From Dactylosporangium sucinum (GTDB lineage Bacteria > Actinomycetota > Actinomycetes > Mycobacteriales > Micromonosporaceae): a DNA stretch of 64,000 nt. The stretch is from contig NZ_BMPI01000019.1 of NCBI RefSeq assembly GCF_014647515.1, positions 63,416 through 127,415 on the forward strand, given 5' to 3'. Positions 42,582-51,635 of this stretch are shown here, one piece after another (position 1 is the stretch's first letter; each line of letters opens with the position of its first letter). Made by a program: the position numbers and the translations under genes. Under the pieces are notes generated by a model. That model was not told the origin of the DNA. It worked only from the letters and a program-made list of their open reading frames with translations, and did not search any database.

Positions 42582-43241
42582 CTACTGGAATCGTTTCATG
42601 ACGCCGTCGGCAAGAGCGTCCGCAGCCGCGGCGAGACGCTGTCCGGCGACATCGAGCCGGCCGAGCAGGAGCACCGGCACCAGGGCCGCCGCGCCGGTGC
42701 CCGGCATGAGCGCCGCGACCGCGTGCTGGTAGGCCGGGCGGACGCCGGGCTTCTTCGCCTCGGCCGCGGCCTCGGCCGCCCGCCTGGGCGCGTCGGGCAA
42801 CAGGCCCACCGCGGCGTCGAGCCGGGCGAGCCCGCCGGCCAGACGGTCCAGCACCGGTCCGTACAGCGGGTCGGGCGCCGCGCCGAACAGGTCGAACTCC
42901 CGCACGAAGTCGCGCGTCGCGTCGAGCACGTCGTCGACACCGCGGGAGAGCCGGAACAGGTCCTCCCGGTCGATCGGGGAGGTCACCGTGCGCCGCAGCC
43001 GGCCGATCAGGGCCGCCCGGTGCGCGTCGCCGTCGTGCTCCACCACGCCGATGAGGTGCCGGGCCCGGGCCGGTTCCACGATGCCCGCCGTGACCCGGCG
43101 GGCCACCTCGACGCCGCGCTCGGCGCAGCGCACCTGCTCGGCGACAAGGCCGACCAGCGACCGGTCGTTGGCGCCGGCCAGGTCCCGGCCCAGCCGGGCC
43201 AGCCCGCTCAGGACACCAGCGACACCGCCACCGCCGCGCAC
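42582..43241 (-). CDS. DUF47/PhoU-like phosphate transport accessory protein
   Basis: A 219-residue all-helical protein of the DUF47 (PhoU-like) family that regulates or accompanies PiT phosphate carriers. Visible: SLVGLVAEQVRCAERGVEVARRV, then HDGDAHRAALIGRLRRTVTSPIDREDLFRLSRGVDDVLD, the conserved core. GTG 43241 places the family start correctly; ATG 43313 has AGGAG 6 nt upstream but gives a low-complexity N-terminus and 106 bp overlap with the PiT gene. Confidence 0.82.
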   Translation of the reverse strand: MRGGGGVAGVLSGLARLGRDLAGANDRSLVGLVAEQVRCAERGVEVARRVTAGIVEPARARHLIGVVEHDGDAHRAALIGRLRRTVTSPIDREDLFRLSRGVDDVLDATRDFVREFDLFGAAPDPLYGPVLDRLAGGLARLDAAVGLLPDAPRRAAEAAAEAKKPGVRPAYQHAVAALMPGTGAAALVPVLLLGRLDVAGQRLAAAADALADGVMKRFQ

Positions 43242-44224
43242 GCGCCCCCACCGACGAACGCCGCCGGCAGGGTCAGCAGCCACGCCTGGCTCAGTCGCAG
43301 GACCTTCCGCCATCGCACTCTCCTCGCTCCTCGAGAGAGTCCGGCGCCGACCAGCGCGCCGGACATCGACTGGGTCATGCTCACCGGCGCGCCGACGGCG
43401 GCCGTGCCGAGCACCACACCGGCACTCGACAGCTCGGTCACCACCACTCCGTCCTGCCGGGCCGCGACCAGCCCGCCGCCGGCGCCGCCCAGGCGGCGCA
43501 CCCCGAGCAGGCCGCCCGCCATGAAACAGGCCGCGATCAGCGCCAGCGCGGCCGGCGACCGGGCGTAGCGGTCCGGCGCGCCACCGAGCAGCACCGCGTA
43601 GACCGCGAGCATCTTCTGGCCGTCGTTCGCGCCGTACGCGACGCAGGCCGCGGCGAATCCGCCCAGGTGCAGCCGGCGCAGGCGGCTCGCGGCCCCGCCG
43701 CGGCGCCCGGCCCGCGCCGGTGGCAGCGCGGCGACGACCCGCGCGGCACCCAGGGCGACCAGCGCACCGACCAGCGGCGCCGCGGCCGCCGCGGCGAGCA
43801 CCGCACCCACCACCGCCCAGTCGACGGCGTCACCACCGCCGCCGACGAGACCGCCGCCGGTGCCGGCACCCGCGATGCCGCCGATGAGCGCCAGCGTGAG
43901 GCTGGTGGGCAGGCGACGAGCCGCCAGCAGGACGGTCACCGCGACGGCAGCGCCGATCCCCGCCAGGATCTGCGCCCTGGACGCCGGTCCCGGTGCCACC
44001 GAGGGCACCAGCCGCCCGTCGAGGGTCGTGGCCACCGCGGTGCCGACCAGCAGTGGCGCGGCGAGCACGGCGGTGGTGAGCAGCGCGAGCGCGCCGGGCG
44101 GGCGCAGCCCCGACGCCCCGACGCCGATCCCGACCAGGACGCCCGCGTCATTGAAGCCCGTGAACACCGCGAACAGCGCGGCGACGCCGAGCGCGACAGC
44201 CGTAGCGGTCGACACCCGCACCAT
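43208..44224 (-). CDS. PiT-family inorganic phosphate transporter
   Basis: A 338-residue membrane protein with the two inverted PiT signature motifs GFNDAG (N-terminal half) and GANDGQK (C-terminal half), and ten or more hydrophobic segments. It carries phosphate with protons or sodium. It overlaps the DUF47 gene, a standard pair. Next to an operon that liberates phosphate from phosphoesters it fits a phosphorus-acquisition theme. Confidence 0.9.
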   Translation of the reverse strand: MVRVSTATAVALGVAALFAVFTGFNDAGVLVGIGVGASGLRPPGALALLTTAVLAAPLLVGTAVATTLDGRLVPSVAPGPASRAQILAGIGAAVAVTVLLAARRLPTSLTLALIGGIAGAGTGGGLVGGGGDAVDWAVVGAVLAAAAAAPLVGALVALGAARVVAALPPARAGRRGGAASRLRRLHLGGFAAACVAYGANDGQKMLAVYAVLLGGAPDRYARSPAALALIAACFMAGGLLGVRRLGGAGGGLVAARQDGVVVTELSSAGVVLGTAAVGAPVSMTQSMSGALVGAGLSRGARRVRWRKVLRLSQAWLLTLPAAFVGGGACAAVAVSLVS

Positions 44225-44379
44225 CCGTTCCGGCGCCTTGAAGCGCGCCCGTAGTGAACCGCTGATGTGAAGATCTCGCAGCACTGCGAGGGCAGCCGGC
44301 CAGTCCCGCCGCGGCCGCACCGGCGGCCGGATTGGTCTGAGCTGCTAAAACGTCGACTCGGCCGCCTGGATCTAGCCGA

Positions 44380-44412
44380 TACGATAAGTGGCTGTTATCT
44401 TAACATCAACCG
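44380..44412 (+). promoter_or_regulatory. Kinase operon promoter region with DeoR-type operator
   Basis: A possible -10 TACGAT (44380-44385) is followed by a perfect inverted repeat TGTTA-TCT-TAACA (44393-44405), continuing into TTAACATCAACCG (44400-44412), which is repeated at the UgpB promoter. No convincing -35. The DeoR regulator encoded in this operon is the likely binder. Confidence 0.5.
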
Positions 44413-44449
44413 AACGCTCACTTCGCACGACGGGAAGCTGCGACAGCGC

Positions 44450-45946
44450 ATGGGAATCGAGCACACTTCTACCTCGGGCCTGTGGGCCGGCGTCGACGTC
44501 GGCACACAAAGCCTCCGAGTCCTGCTGGTGGACGACCACGGAGCCGTGGTGGGGCGCGGCGCCGGCCGGCTGGACAGCCACCGGTCCGGCACCCGCCACG
44601 AGCAGGATCCCGAGCAGTGGTGGCAGGTCCTCGGCCATGCCGGCAGGGCGGCGCTCGCCGACGCCGGACGGGTCCTCCCCCGGCCGGCGGGGCTCGTGCG
44701 GGGGATGGCGATCTGCGGCACGTCCGGGACGTTCCTGCTGGCCGGGGCGGACGCACCGGCGGAGGCGCTGACGCCGGCGCTGATGTACGACGACGCCCGC
44801 GCCGCGGACGGCTGGGCCGGCCCCGGGCAGCCCTCCTGGCCGCTCGCGAAGCTCGCCTGGCTGGCCGAGCACGGCAGCGCACCGGTTCGCGCGGGCCTCG
44901 CCGCCGGCCGGGTCCGGCTCGAACACTGCCCTGACTTCCTCGCCGCGCGGCTGGTCGGGCACCGGGTCGCGACCGATTGGAGCCACGCGCTGAAGACCGG
45001 CTACGACCCGGCCGCGCTCGCCTGGCCGGCGGCGTCAGCGGTGCCCGCCGGCGTGCTTCCCGATGTGGTACGGCCAGGAACGCTCCTCGGCCACCTCGAC
45101 GCCGACGGTGCCGCGCACACCGGCTTCGCCGCCGGCACGCCCGTGCGAGCCGGGATGACCGACGGCTGCGCCGCCCAGATCGCGGCCGGCGCGCTGGTCC
45201 CCGGCTCGTGGAACGCCGTGCTCGGCACCACGCTCGTCCTCAAGGGCGTCACAGCGGATCGGCTCGAGGATCCGGCCGGCGCCGTGTACTCGCACCGCCA
45301 CCCCGATCAGGGCTGGCTGCCGGGCGGCGCGTCGAGCGTCGGGGCCGCACTGCTCGACCGGCGCTTCCCCGCCGCCGACCGCGCCCGCCGCGACGCGGCC
45401 GCGGCGCGGTTCGAACCGGCCGGCGGCATCGTCTACCCGCTCGCCGGCCGCGGCGAGCGGTTCCCGTTCGTCCGGCCCGACGCCGAGGCGTTCGAGGCGG
45501 GCGACCTCGTCGACGACGACGACCGGTACGCGGCCGTGCTGCAGGCCGTCGCCTATGTCGAGAAGCTCGCGTACGCACACCTGCGCCGTCTCGGCGCACG
45601 GGTCGATGGGCCGTACTACGTCACCGGGGGCGCCACCCGCAGCCGGTACTGGTGCCAGTTGCGCGCCGACATCCTCGGCCACGAACTGATCCTGCCGGCC
45701 AGCGCCGAGCCCGCCTTCGGCATGGCCGTCCTCGCCGCCGCGGGCGAAGGCCCGCTCGTCTCGGCGGCCGGCCGCATGATCCGTCCCGGAACCGTCGTCA
45801 CGCCCCGGCCCGGCGCGACCGGACGGTTCGCCGATGCCTACGCCCGCTTCCTCGACGCTCTCGTCGAGCGCGACTGGATCGACGCCGGGCTCGCCGGCTA
45901 CGCGAAGGACGTCCCGCTCGTCGGCGCCTCCGGCGGTGCGGCATGA
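44450..45946 (+). CDS. FGGY-family carbohydrate kinase (1)
   Basis: A 498-residue sugar or polyol kinase of the xylulokinase/glycerol-kinase fold. N-terminal ATP/sugar motif GVDVGTQSLRVLLVDDHG, RHEQDPEQWW, second domain with GMTDGCAAQIAAGAL, VLGTTLVLKG and the C-terminal YYVTGGATRSRYWCQLRADILG. Length is normal. First gene of the five-gene rightward operon. The individual sugar cannot be told from sequence. Confidence 0.9.
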   Translation: MGIEHTSTSGLWAGVDVGTQSLRVLLVDDHGAVVGRGAGRLDSHRSGTRHEQDPEQWWQVLGHAGRAALADAGRVLPRPAGLVRGMAICGTSGTFLLAGADAPAEALTPALMYDDARAADGWAGPGQPSWPLAKLAWLAEHGSAPVRAGLAAGRVRLEHCPDFLAARLVGHRVATDWSHALKTGYDPAALAWPAASAVPAGVLPDVVRPGTLLGHLDADGAAHTGFAAGTPVRAGMTDGCAAQIAAGALVPGSWNAVLGTTLVLKGVTADRLEDPAGAVYSHRHPDQGWLPGGASSVGAALLDRRFPAADRARRDAAAARFEPAGGIVYPLAGRGERFPFVRPDAEAFEAGDLVDDDDRYAAVLQAVAYVEKLAYAHLRRLGARVDGPYYVTGGATRSRYWCQLRADILGHELILPASAEPAFGMAVLAAAGEGPLVSAAGRMIRPGTVVTPRPGATGRFADAYARFLDALVERDWIDAGLAGYAKDVPLVGASGGAA

Positions 45947-46560
45947 ACACCGTGACGCTGGCCCGGCACGGCCGTACGGCCTGGCACACGCCGAACCGGT
46001 ACACCGGGCGCAGCGACATCGCGCTCGACGACGTCGGCGTGCGGCAGGCGGAGGCGCTCGCCCGCTGGGCCGCCGGCCGCGGGTTCGCCGCCCTCGCCAG
46101 CTCGGACCTGCGGCGGGCCGTGGACACCGCGGCCGCCGTGGCGGCGGCGACCGGGCTCGCCCCGGCCGCCGACCCCCGGCTGCGGGAGCTGGACTTCGGC
46201 ATCGCGGAGGGGCACACGCTCGCCGACCTCGACCCGGCCGTCGCCGAGCCGTTCGTCCGCGACCCCGTCACGCATCACTTCCCCGGCGGGGAGCACCCGG
46301 CCCGCGCCGTCGACCGCTTCCACGCCGGGCTGGCCGCGCTGCACGCGCGCGTACCGGAGGGCAGCGCTCTGGTGGTGGCCCACAGCACGATCATCCGCCT
46401 GGTCGTGTGCGCGGCGCTGGGCCTGCCGCTCGCGCAGTACCGCCACCGGCTGCCGGCGCTCGACCCGACCGCGGTGACCACGCTCCGGCTGGCCGGGGAC
46501 GGCGTGCCGATGGCCCTGCTGGCGTACAACGTGCCGGTGTCTGAAGGATGGCAGCCATGA
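45943..46560 (+). CDS. Histidine-phosphatase-family protein (phosphoglycerate-mutase-like)
   Basis: A 205-residue protein with the catalytic LARHGRTAW (residue 9 His), RRAVDTAAAVA, LRELDFGIAEGH and VVAHSTIIR (second His). Most bacterial relatives are phosphatases (CobC/GpmB type) rather than mutases. ATG overlaps the kinase stop (ATGA). A phosphatase between two sugar kinases may remove excess sugar phosphate. Confidence 0.9.
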   Translation: MNTVTLARHGRTAWHTPNRYTGRSDIALDDVGVRQAEALARWAAGRGFAALASSDLRRAVDTAAAVAAATGLAPAADPRLRELDFGIAEGHTLADLDPAVAEPFVRDPVTHHFPGGEHPARAVDRFHAGLAALHARVPEGSALVVAHSTIIRLVVCAALGLPLAQYRHRLPALDPTAVTTLRLAGDGVPMALLAYNVPVSEGWQP

Positions 46561-47336
46561 CCGACGCAACGGAGCGCAGCCGGCCGGCCCAGCGGCAGGC
46601 GGAGATCGTCGAGCACGTCCTGCAGCACGGTTCCGTGTCGGCCAACGAGCTGGCCGAACTGTTCCATGTCAGCCTGATGACCATCCACCGCGATCTCGAC
46701 GAGCTGGAGCGGCAGGGCGTCGTCCGCAAGTTCCGCGGCGGGGTGAGCGCCCAGCCGTCGAGCGTGTTCGAGAGCAACGTGTCCTTCCGGCTGCGCGCCG
46801 CGAAGGCCGAGAAGCTCGCGATCGCGCAGCGAGCCCGAGAGCTGATCGAGCCCGGCATGGCCGTCATGCTGGACGACTCGACCACCACCCTGGAACTCGC
46901 CCGGCTCCTGGAGGACGCGGCGCCGCTGACCGTGATGACCAACTTCCTGGAGACCATCAAGCTGCTCAGCACCATGCGGGGCATCCGGCTGCTGGCCCTC
47001 GGCGGGGAGTACTACCCGACGCACGACTCCTTCCTCGGCGTGCCGTGCATCGACGCGATCGAGGCGCTGCGCGTCGATCTGCTCTTCGCCTCCACCTCCG
47101 CCGTCTCCGGCAACTACGCGTACCACCAGGAACAGGAGATCGTCCTGGTCAAGCGGGCCATGATCCGTGCCGCCCAGCGGTCGGTGCTCATGGTGGACCA
47201 CACCAAGCTCGGCCGGGCCTCCCTGCACCGCCTCGCCCCGCTGTCCGACATCGACCTGGTCATCACCGACAAGCAGGCGCCGCCCGAGGCGCTGCTGGAG
47301 ATGCGCGAGAACGGCGTCAAGTATGAAGCGGTCTGA
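46557..47336 (+). CDS. DeoR/GlpR-family transcriptional regulator
   Basis: A 259-residue repressor type: N-terminal helix-turn-helix with RQAEIVEHVLQHGSVSANELAELFHVSLMTIHRDLDEL (split here as the DeoR signature region, residues about 13-50) and a C-terminal sugar-phosphate-sensing domain with MLDDSTTTLELA, DLLFASTSAV and MVDHTKLGR. Such proteins respond to phosphorylated sugars, which the two adjacent kinases would make. ATG 46557 overlaps the phosphatase stop (ATGA). Confidence 0.92.
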   Translation: MTDATERSRPAQRQAEIVEHVLQHGSVSANELAELFHVSLMTIHRDLDELERQGVVRKFRGGVSAQPSSVFESNVSFRLRAAKAEKLAIAQRARELIEPGMAVMLDDSTTTLELARLLEDAAPLTVMTNFLETIKLLSTMRGIRLLALGGEYYPTHDSFLGVPCIDAIEALRVDLLFASTSAVSGNYAYHQEQEIVLVKRAMIRAAQRSVLMVDHTKLGRASLHRLAPLSDIDLVITDKQAPPEALLEMRENGVKYEAV

Positions 47337-48738
47337 GGCAGCCCACGCGGTCGGTGTCGACGTCGGCACCACCGTCACCAAGGCGGTCGTGTTCGCGCCG
47401 GACGGCACCGCGCTGCGCCGCGCCGCCCGCCCCACGGTGCTGCACCGGGCGGGCCCGGGCCGGTACGAGCAGGACGCCGCGGCGGTCACCGCCTCGGTCG
47501 TGGCCGTTCTCGACGAGCTCGAACCCGGGCCGGTCGCGGCGGTCGGGATCACCGGGCAGGGCGACGGGCTCTGGGCGGTGGACGACGCCGGGCACCCTGT
47601 CCGGGCCGCCATCTCCTGGCTCGACGCGCGCGCCGCCGACGTCGTCGCCGAATGGACGGCAGGCGGCGCGCTGCTGCAGGTGTTCGACCGCACCGGCAAC
47701 CTGCCGTTCGCAGGCAGCGCCGGGCCGCTACTGGCCTGGCTCGACCGCAACGAGCCGGCCACGCTCGACCGGGCGGCCACCGCGGCGTACTGCAAGGACG
47801 TCGTCGTGCAACGGCTGACCGGGCTGCGCGCGACCGACGTGTCCTCGGTGCCGTTCCTCGACCCCGGCACCCGCGACTACGACCCCGCACTGCTGGCCAC
47901 ACTGGGCCTGGCTCACCGCCGGGACCTGCTCCCGCCGGTCCTGGCCGCCCCGGTCGAGGGGTTGCGCACCGCCATCGGCGGGATACCGGCCGGCACACCG
48001 GTGGTCGCGGCGCCGTACGACCTGCCGGCCGCCGCGCTCGGCGCCGGCGTCGCGAAGGTCGGCGACGGCCTGCTGATCGTCGGCACGACCCTGGCCTGCC
48101 AGGTGCTCGCCGACCGGGTCGGCACCGGCGAGCCCGCCGGGCTGACGCTCACGACCTGGGAACCGGGACGATGGCTGCGAGCGCTCCCGGCGATGGTCGG
48201 CACGGCCGGCCTGGACTGGGTGCTGAACCTGACCGGGGGCACACCCGACGACCTGCCGGCGCTGCTGGCCGGCGGCGACTCCACCGGCCTGTCGGTGCTG
48301 CCGTTCTTCGCCGAGGCGGGCGAACGGGCGCCGTTCGTGGCGCCCGCGGCCCGGGCCCGCATCGACGGACTGCACACCGGCGTCACGGCCGCCGACCTCG
48401 TGGTCGCCACCTGTGAGGCGATCGCGTACAGCGCACGGCACTGCCTCACCGCCGCCGGCCTCGACGGCGAACTGTTCGCCTGCGGTGGCGGCATGCGCAG
48501 CGGCGCCTGGGCACAGATCTTCGCCGACGTTCTCGACCGGCCCGTGCGGGTGCTGCTCGGGGAGGAGGTCGGTGCCCGCGGCGCGGCTCAGGCGGCGCTG
48601 CGCACCGTCGGCGATGCGGAGCTGCCGCCGCCACCGCCGACCGCCGTGTTCACCCCGCGCCGGTCCTACGACGACCGCTACGCCGACTACCTGCTCGCTG
48701 TTGCCAACGCCCGCTCGACCTGGAGGACCACCCCGTGA
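47323..48738 (+). CDS. FGGY-family carbohydrate kinase (2)
   Basis: A 471-residue kinase: GVDVGTTVTKAVVFAPDG, RYEQDAAAV, GITGQGDGLWAVD, VGTTLACQVL, PFFAEAGERAPF and FACGGGMRSGAWAQIFADVL. It overlaps the DeoR gene by 14 bp. It differs clearly from kinase 1 (lower similarity by eye), so two substrates or two steps are likely rather than duplication. Closest style: xylulose/L-ribulose/erythritol kinases. Confidence 0.9.
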   Translation: MKRSEAAHAVGVDVGTTVTKAVVFAPDGTALRRAARPTVLHRAGPGRYEQDAAAVTASVVAVLDELEPGPVAAVGITGQGDGLWAVDDAGHPVRAAISWLDARAADVVAEWTAGGALLQVFDRTGNLPFAGSAGPLLAWLDRNEPATLDRAATAAYCKDVVVQRLTGLRATDVSSVPFLDPGTRDYDPALLATLGLAHRRDLLPPVLAAPVEGLRTAIGGIPAGTPVVAAPYDLPAAALGAGVAKVGDGLLIVGTTLACQVLADRVGTGEPAGLTLTTWEPGRWLRALPAMVGTAGLDWVLNLTGGTPDDLPALLAGGDSTGLSVLPFFAEAGERAPFVAPAARARIDGLHTGVTAADLVVATCEAIAYSARHCLTAAGLDGELFACGGGMRSGAWAQIFADVLDRPVRVLLGEEVGARGAAQAALRTVGDAELPPPPPTAVFTPRRSYDDRYADYLLAVANARSTWRTTP

Positions 48739-49769
48739 CCCGCGTACTCGTCGCCGGCGACCACTTCGTCACCCCCTCGCTCGTGGTCGACGCCCTCCGC
48801 CGGCTCACCGGCCTCGACATCGTCACCCACACCGGACCGTGGCCGCACACGCCGTTCGGCCCGGTGAACGAGGTCGACGAGGCGTCGGACATCGAGGACG
48901 AGCTCATCGACCTGCTCTCCGGGGTCGACGTGGTGATCACCCAGATGGCGCCGCTCACCGAACGGGTGCTGGCCGCCGCCCCGGCACTGAAACTGATCGT
49001 GGTCACCCGCGGCGGACCGGTCAACGTGAACCTCGCCGCCGCCGAGGCCCGCGGCATCGAGGTCCGCAGCACACCGGGGCGCAACGCGGTGGCCGCCGCT
49101 GAACACACCGTCGCACTCATGCTCGCGGCGCTGCGCATGATCCCGGCCACCCACGCGTCGGTGCTCGCCGGCCAGTGGCGCTCCGACCTCTACGCGCTCG
49201 ACGCCGTCGGCTCCGAGCTCGGCGGCACCACCGCAGGGCTCGTCGGCTACGGCGCCATCGGCCGGCGGGTGGCCCGCATCCTGCGCGCGTTCGACGCGAC
49301 CGTGCTCGTGCACGACCCGTACGCCGACCCCGCCACCCTCGACGGCGCCGATGCGGTCCCGCTGGACGAGCTGCTGTCCCGCAGCCAGGTGCTCAGCCTG
49401 CACGCCCGGCTGACCGCCGAGACCCGCGGCATGATCGGCGCCAAGGAGCTGGCCCAGCTGCCGCCGGGCGCGGTGCTGGTCAACTCCGCCCGTGGTGGCC
49501 TGCTCGACTACCCGGCCGTGGCTGAGGCCCTCGCATCGGGACGGCTGCGGGCCGCCGCCTTCGACGTGTTCGACGTCGAACCGCTGCCGGCGGACTCACC
49601 GCTGCGGACGGCACCCGGCACGGTGCTGACCCCGCACCTCGCCGGCGCGACCGTGCAAACCGCCCGCCGGGCGGCGGAGCAGGCCGCCGACGCGCTCGCG
49701 ACGTGGCTCGCCGGAACCGCGGCGCAGCCGGTACGCCCGGTTGCCGCGCTGGAGCCGGGCGGCCGCTGA
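48735..49769 (+). CDS. D-isomer-specific 2-hydroxyacid dehydrogenase (SerA-like)
   Basis: A 344-residue NAD-dependent dehydrogenase: TRGGPVNVNLAAAEARGIEV, nucleotide motif VGYGAIGRRVARIL, NSARGGLLDYPAVAEAL with the catalytic Arg, the glutamate region DVFDVEPLP and the catalytic His in LTPHLAGAT. No ACT domain, so not biosynthetic SerA. GTG overlaps the kinase stop (GTGA). With two kinases it suggests oxidation of a phosphorylated sugar acid, for example an erythronate- or glycerate-type phosphate (inference). Confidence 0.92.
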   Translation: MTRVLVAGDHFVTPSLVVDALRRLTGLDIVTHTGPWPHTPFGPVNEVDEASDIEDELIDLLSGVDVVITQMAPLTERVLAAAPALKLIVVTRGGPVNVNLAAAEARGIEVRSTPGRNAVAAAEHTVALMLAALRMIPATHASVLAGQWRSDLYALDAVGSELGGTTAGLVGYGAIGRRVARILRAFDATVLVHDPYADPATLDGADAVPLDELLSRSQVLSLHARLTAETRGMIGAKELAQLPPGAVLVNSARGGLLDYPAVAEALASGRLRAAAFDVFDVEPLPADSPLRTAPGTVLTPHLAGATVQTARRAAEQAADALATWLAGTAAQPVRPVAALEPGGR

Positions 49770-49878
49770 TCAGCTCCCACGCGCCGGGCCGTGCCGATCA
49801 TGGCGACGTGGTGCGCAACAGTGTCCTGAGCATGTCGGCAGAGTAGGTGTCGCTACCGTCGCGCGGAAGGTTCCGCCG

Positions 49879-49925
49879 GCGGAGTCGGATGACTGATGTA
49901 CCGCGGCCGCGCGGCGCGGACAGTG
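49879..49925 (+). promoter_or_regulatory. Repeated intergenic element, copy A
   Basis: Forty-seven nt matching 55481-55527 at 40 positions; contains GGAGTCG, GATGTACCGC and GACAGTG. GATGTACCGC recurs at 49965-49974. A GCGGAA-GG-TTCCGC inverted repeat stands just upstream (49863-49876). The rest of 49770-50037 shows no supported gene. It probably belongs to the promoter of the SDR-SDR-nhaA operon. Confidence 0.55.
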
Positions 49926-50037
49926 GCGGTACACGGCCATCGAGCCGGCCGCCACGACACAGGAGATGTACCGCGATGCCTGTCCATCACGCCACCATGA
50001 CCGCGCCCCGGACCCACCGGCACCGGGTGTCCGCGCC

Positions 50038-50868
50038 GTGAAGGCCCCCAGGGAGCGGTTCGGCACGGTGGTGCTCACCGGAGCTACGAGCGGCATCGGC
50101 GAAGCGACAGCCCGCCGGCTGGCGGCGATCTCCGAGACGCTCGTCGTGCTCGGACCCGAGCCGGAAGCGCCACGGCAGGTGCTCACGCAGATCCGCGGGT
50201 CCGGCCCCGCCGACGTCCGCTACGTCGGCGCCGACTTCACCCACCTCTGCGACGTCGTCGGGGCCGCCCGCTCGATCGCGTCGCTCGTGCCGGCGATCGA
50301 TCTGTTGATCAACAATGCCGGCGTTCCCGGCGCGCCGCAGCGGATCGTCACCACGGATGGGTTCGAGCGGACGCTGCAGGTCAACGCGCTCGCGCCGGCG
50401 CTGCTGACTCGGCTGCTCCTTCCGTCGCTGGCTGAGGGCGCACGAATCGTGAACGTGGGCTCGTCCGCGCACCGCGTCGAGCGGTTCCACTTCGACGACA
50501 TCGACCTGGCGCACGGCTACTCGCCGGTGGCGGCGTACGCGCGGGCCAAGCTTGCGATGGTGACCTGGTCGTCGTTGCTCGCGGACGAACTCCGGTCGCT
50601 GCCGGTCAGGGTCGTCGCCCTCTGCCCCGGGCTCAACGACACGCCGCTCAGCGCGGCGATGATGGGCAGGATCGGCGGTCCTCCCACGCGGGGCGCAGCC
50701 CGGGTCCTCCATGCCGCGGTCGCCGACGTCCCGTCCGGCGCCTACCTCGAAGACGACCGCGTCGTGCTGCCGAGCACGGACGTCACCGATCCCTCGAACC
50801 GGGAGCGGCTCACCGCCCTCTACTGGGAGCGGCTGCTGCCCTTCGCGGCCGCGGGACGCGGACGATGA
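50038..50868 (+). CDS. Short-chain dehydrogenase/reductase
   Basis: A 276-residue SDR: TVVLTGATSGIGEATAR, LLINNAGVPG, NVGSSAHRV and the catalytic YARAK, resembling retinol/protochlorophyllide-type oxidoreductases. GTG 50038 is chosen by the position of the first strand; ATG 49966 would add a 24-residue Pro/Arg-rich extension. First of three tightly linked genes (SDR, SDR-like, NhaA). Confidence 0.85.
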   Translation: MKAPRERFGTVVLTGATSGIGEATARRLAAISETLVVLGPEPEAPRQVLTQIRGSGPADVRYVGADFTHLCDVVGAARSIASLVPAIDLLINNAGVPGAPQRIVTTDGFERTLQVNALAPALLTRLLLPSLAEGARIVNVGSSAHRVERFHFDDIDLAHGYSPVAAYARAKLAMVTWSSLLADELRSLPVRVVALCPGLNDTPLSAAMMGRIGGPPTRGAARVLHAAVADVPSGAYLEDDRVVLPSTDVTDPSNRERLTALYWERLLPFAAAGRGR

Positions 50869-51635
50869 GCGAGCACAGCGCGACCGCAGGCGTCCTCGGC
50901 CGGCGGGTCGCAGTCGTCTTCGGCGCGACCGGATGGATCGGCCGAGCCATCTGCCACGAGCTGGTCCGGGCCGACGCGAGCATCGTCCTGGTCGGCCGGG
51001 ACGCGAACCGCCTCGCCGCCCTCCAACGCGAACTCGGCGGGGGCGATCGGGTGCTGTCCACGGTCGCGGACGTCACCTCCCAGCTCGAGGTCGACGACGC
51101 CCGGGAGGCCGCGATCACGCGCTTCGGCCACGTCGACCTGCTGGTCGTGTCCTCGGGCGTGATCACCGGCTCCGCCTTCGGCGACGGCATCCCGGCGGAT
51201 TGGGCCGACATGATCGACGTGAACCTTCGCGGGCTGCTGCACGCGTCCCAGACGTTCGCCGAGCCGCTCCTGCAGCGCGCGGACAGCGGGTCGCCGGCCG
51301 ACATCGTGCTGATCGGGGCCGTCAGCACCGACGTCCGCGCCCCTCGTTTCGCGGTGTTCAACGCGCTTTCGGCGGCCATCAAGCAGCTCGCACGCGCTCT
51401 TCGCCACGAGTACGGGCCGCGGGGCATGCGGGTCCACATCATCGAGCCCGCGTTCGCGGTCGACCAGTCCGGCGAGCGTCGCAACGCGGCAGCGCCCGGG
51501 CATGACCTGCGGCGCGCCCGGGCCGCCTCCGCGGTGCAGCCGGACACGATCGCCGCGGTGGTCACGCTCGCGGCGGCGCTGCCCCGCGGCGTGAACCTCG
51601 CCGAGGTCCTCCTCCTGCCCACCGAAACGGCATGA
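50865..51635 (+). CDS. SDR-fold protein lacking the catalytic Tyr/Lys
   Basis: A 256-residue SDR with an intact dinucleotide motif (VVFGATGWIGRAI) and LVVSSGVITG in place of NNAG. At the active site, where SDRs read Y-x-A-S-K-A-A, this protein reads FNALSAAIKQL, so Tyr is Phe and Lys is Ser. It may bind NAD(P) without classical catalysis and act as a partner of the SDR encoded just upstream (4-bp overlap). Confidence 0.85.
   Translation: MSEHSATAGVLGRRVAVVFGATGWIGRAICHELVRADASIVLVGRDANRLAALQRELGGGDRVLSTVADVTSQLEVDDAREAAITRFGHVDLLVVSSGVITGSAFGDGIPADWADMIDVNLRGLLHASQTFAEPLLQRADSGSPADIVLIGAVSTDVRAPRFAVFNALSAAIKQLARALRHEYGPRGMRVHIIEPAFAVDQSGERRNAAAPGHDLRRARAASAVQPDTIAAVVTLAAALPRGVNLAEVLLLPTETA

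Noticed and set aside
49976..50041. A 21-codon upstream frame ending GTGA into the SDR start
   Set aside because: AGGAG is 10 nt from its ATG and the peptide has no recognisable feature; could be a leader peptide but support is too thin.
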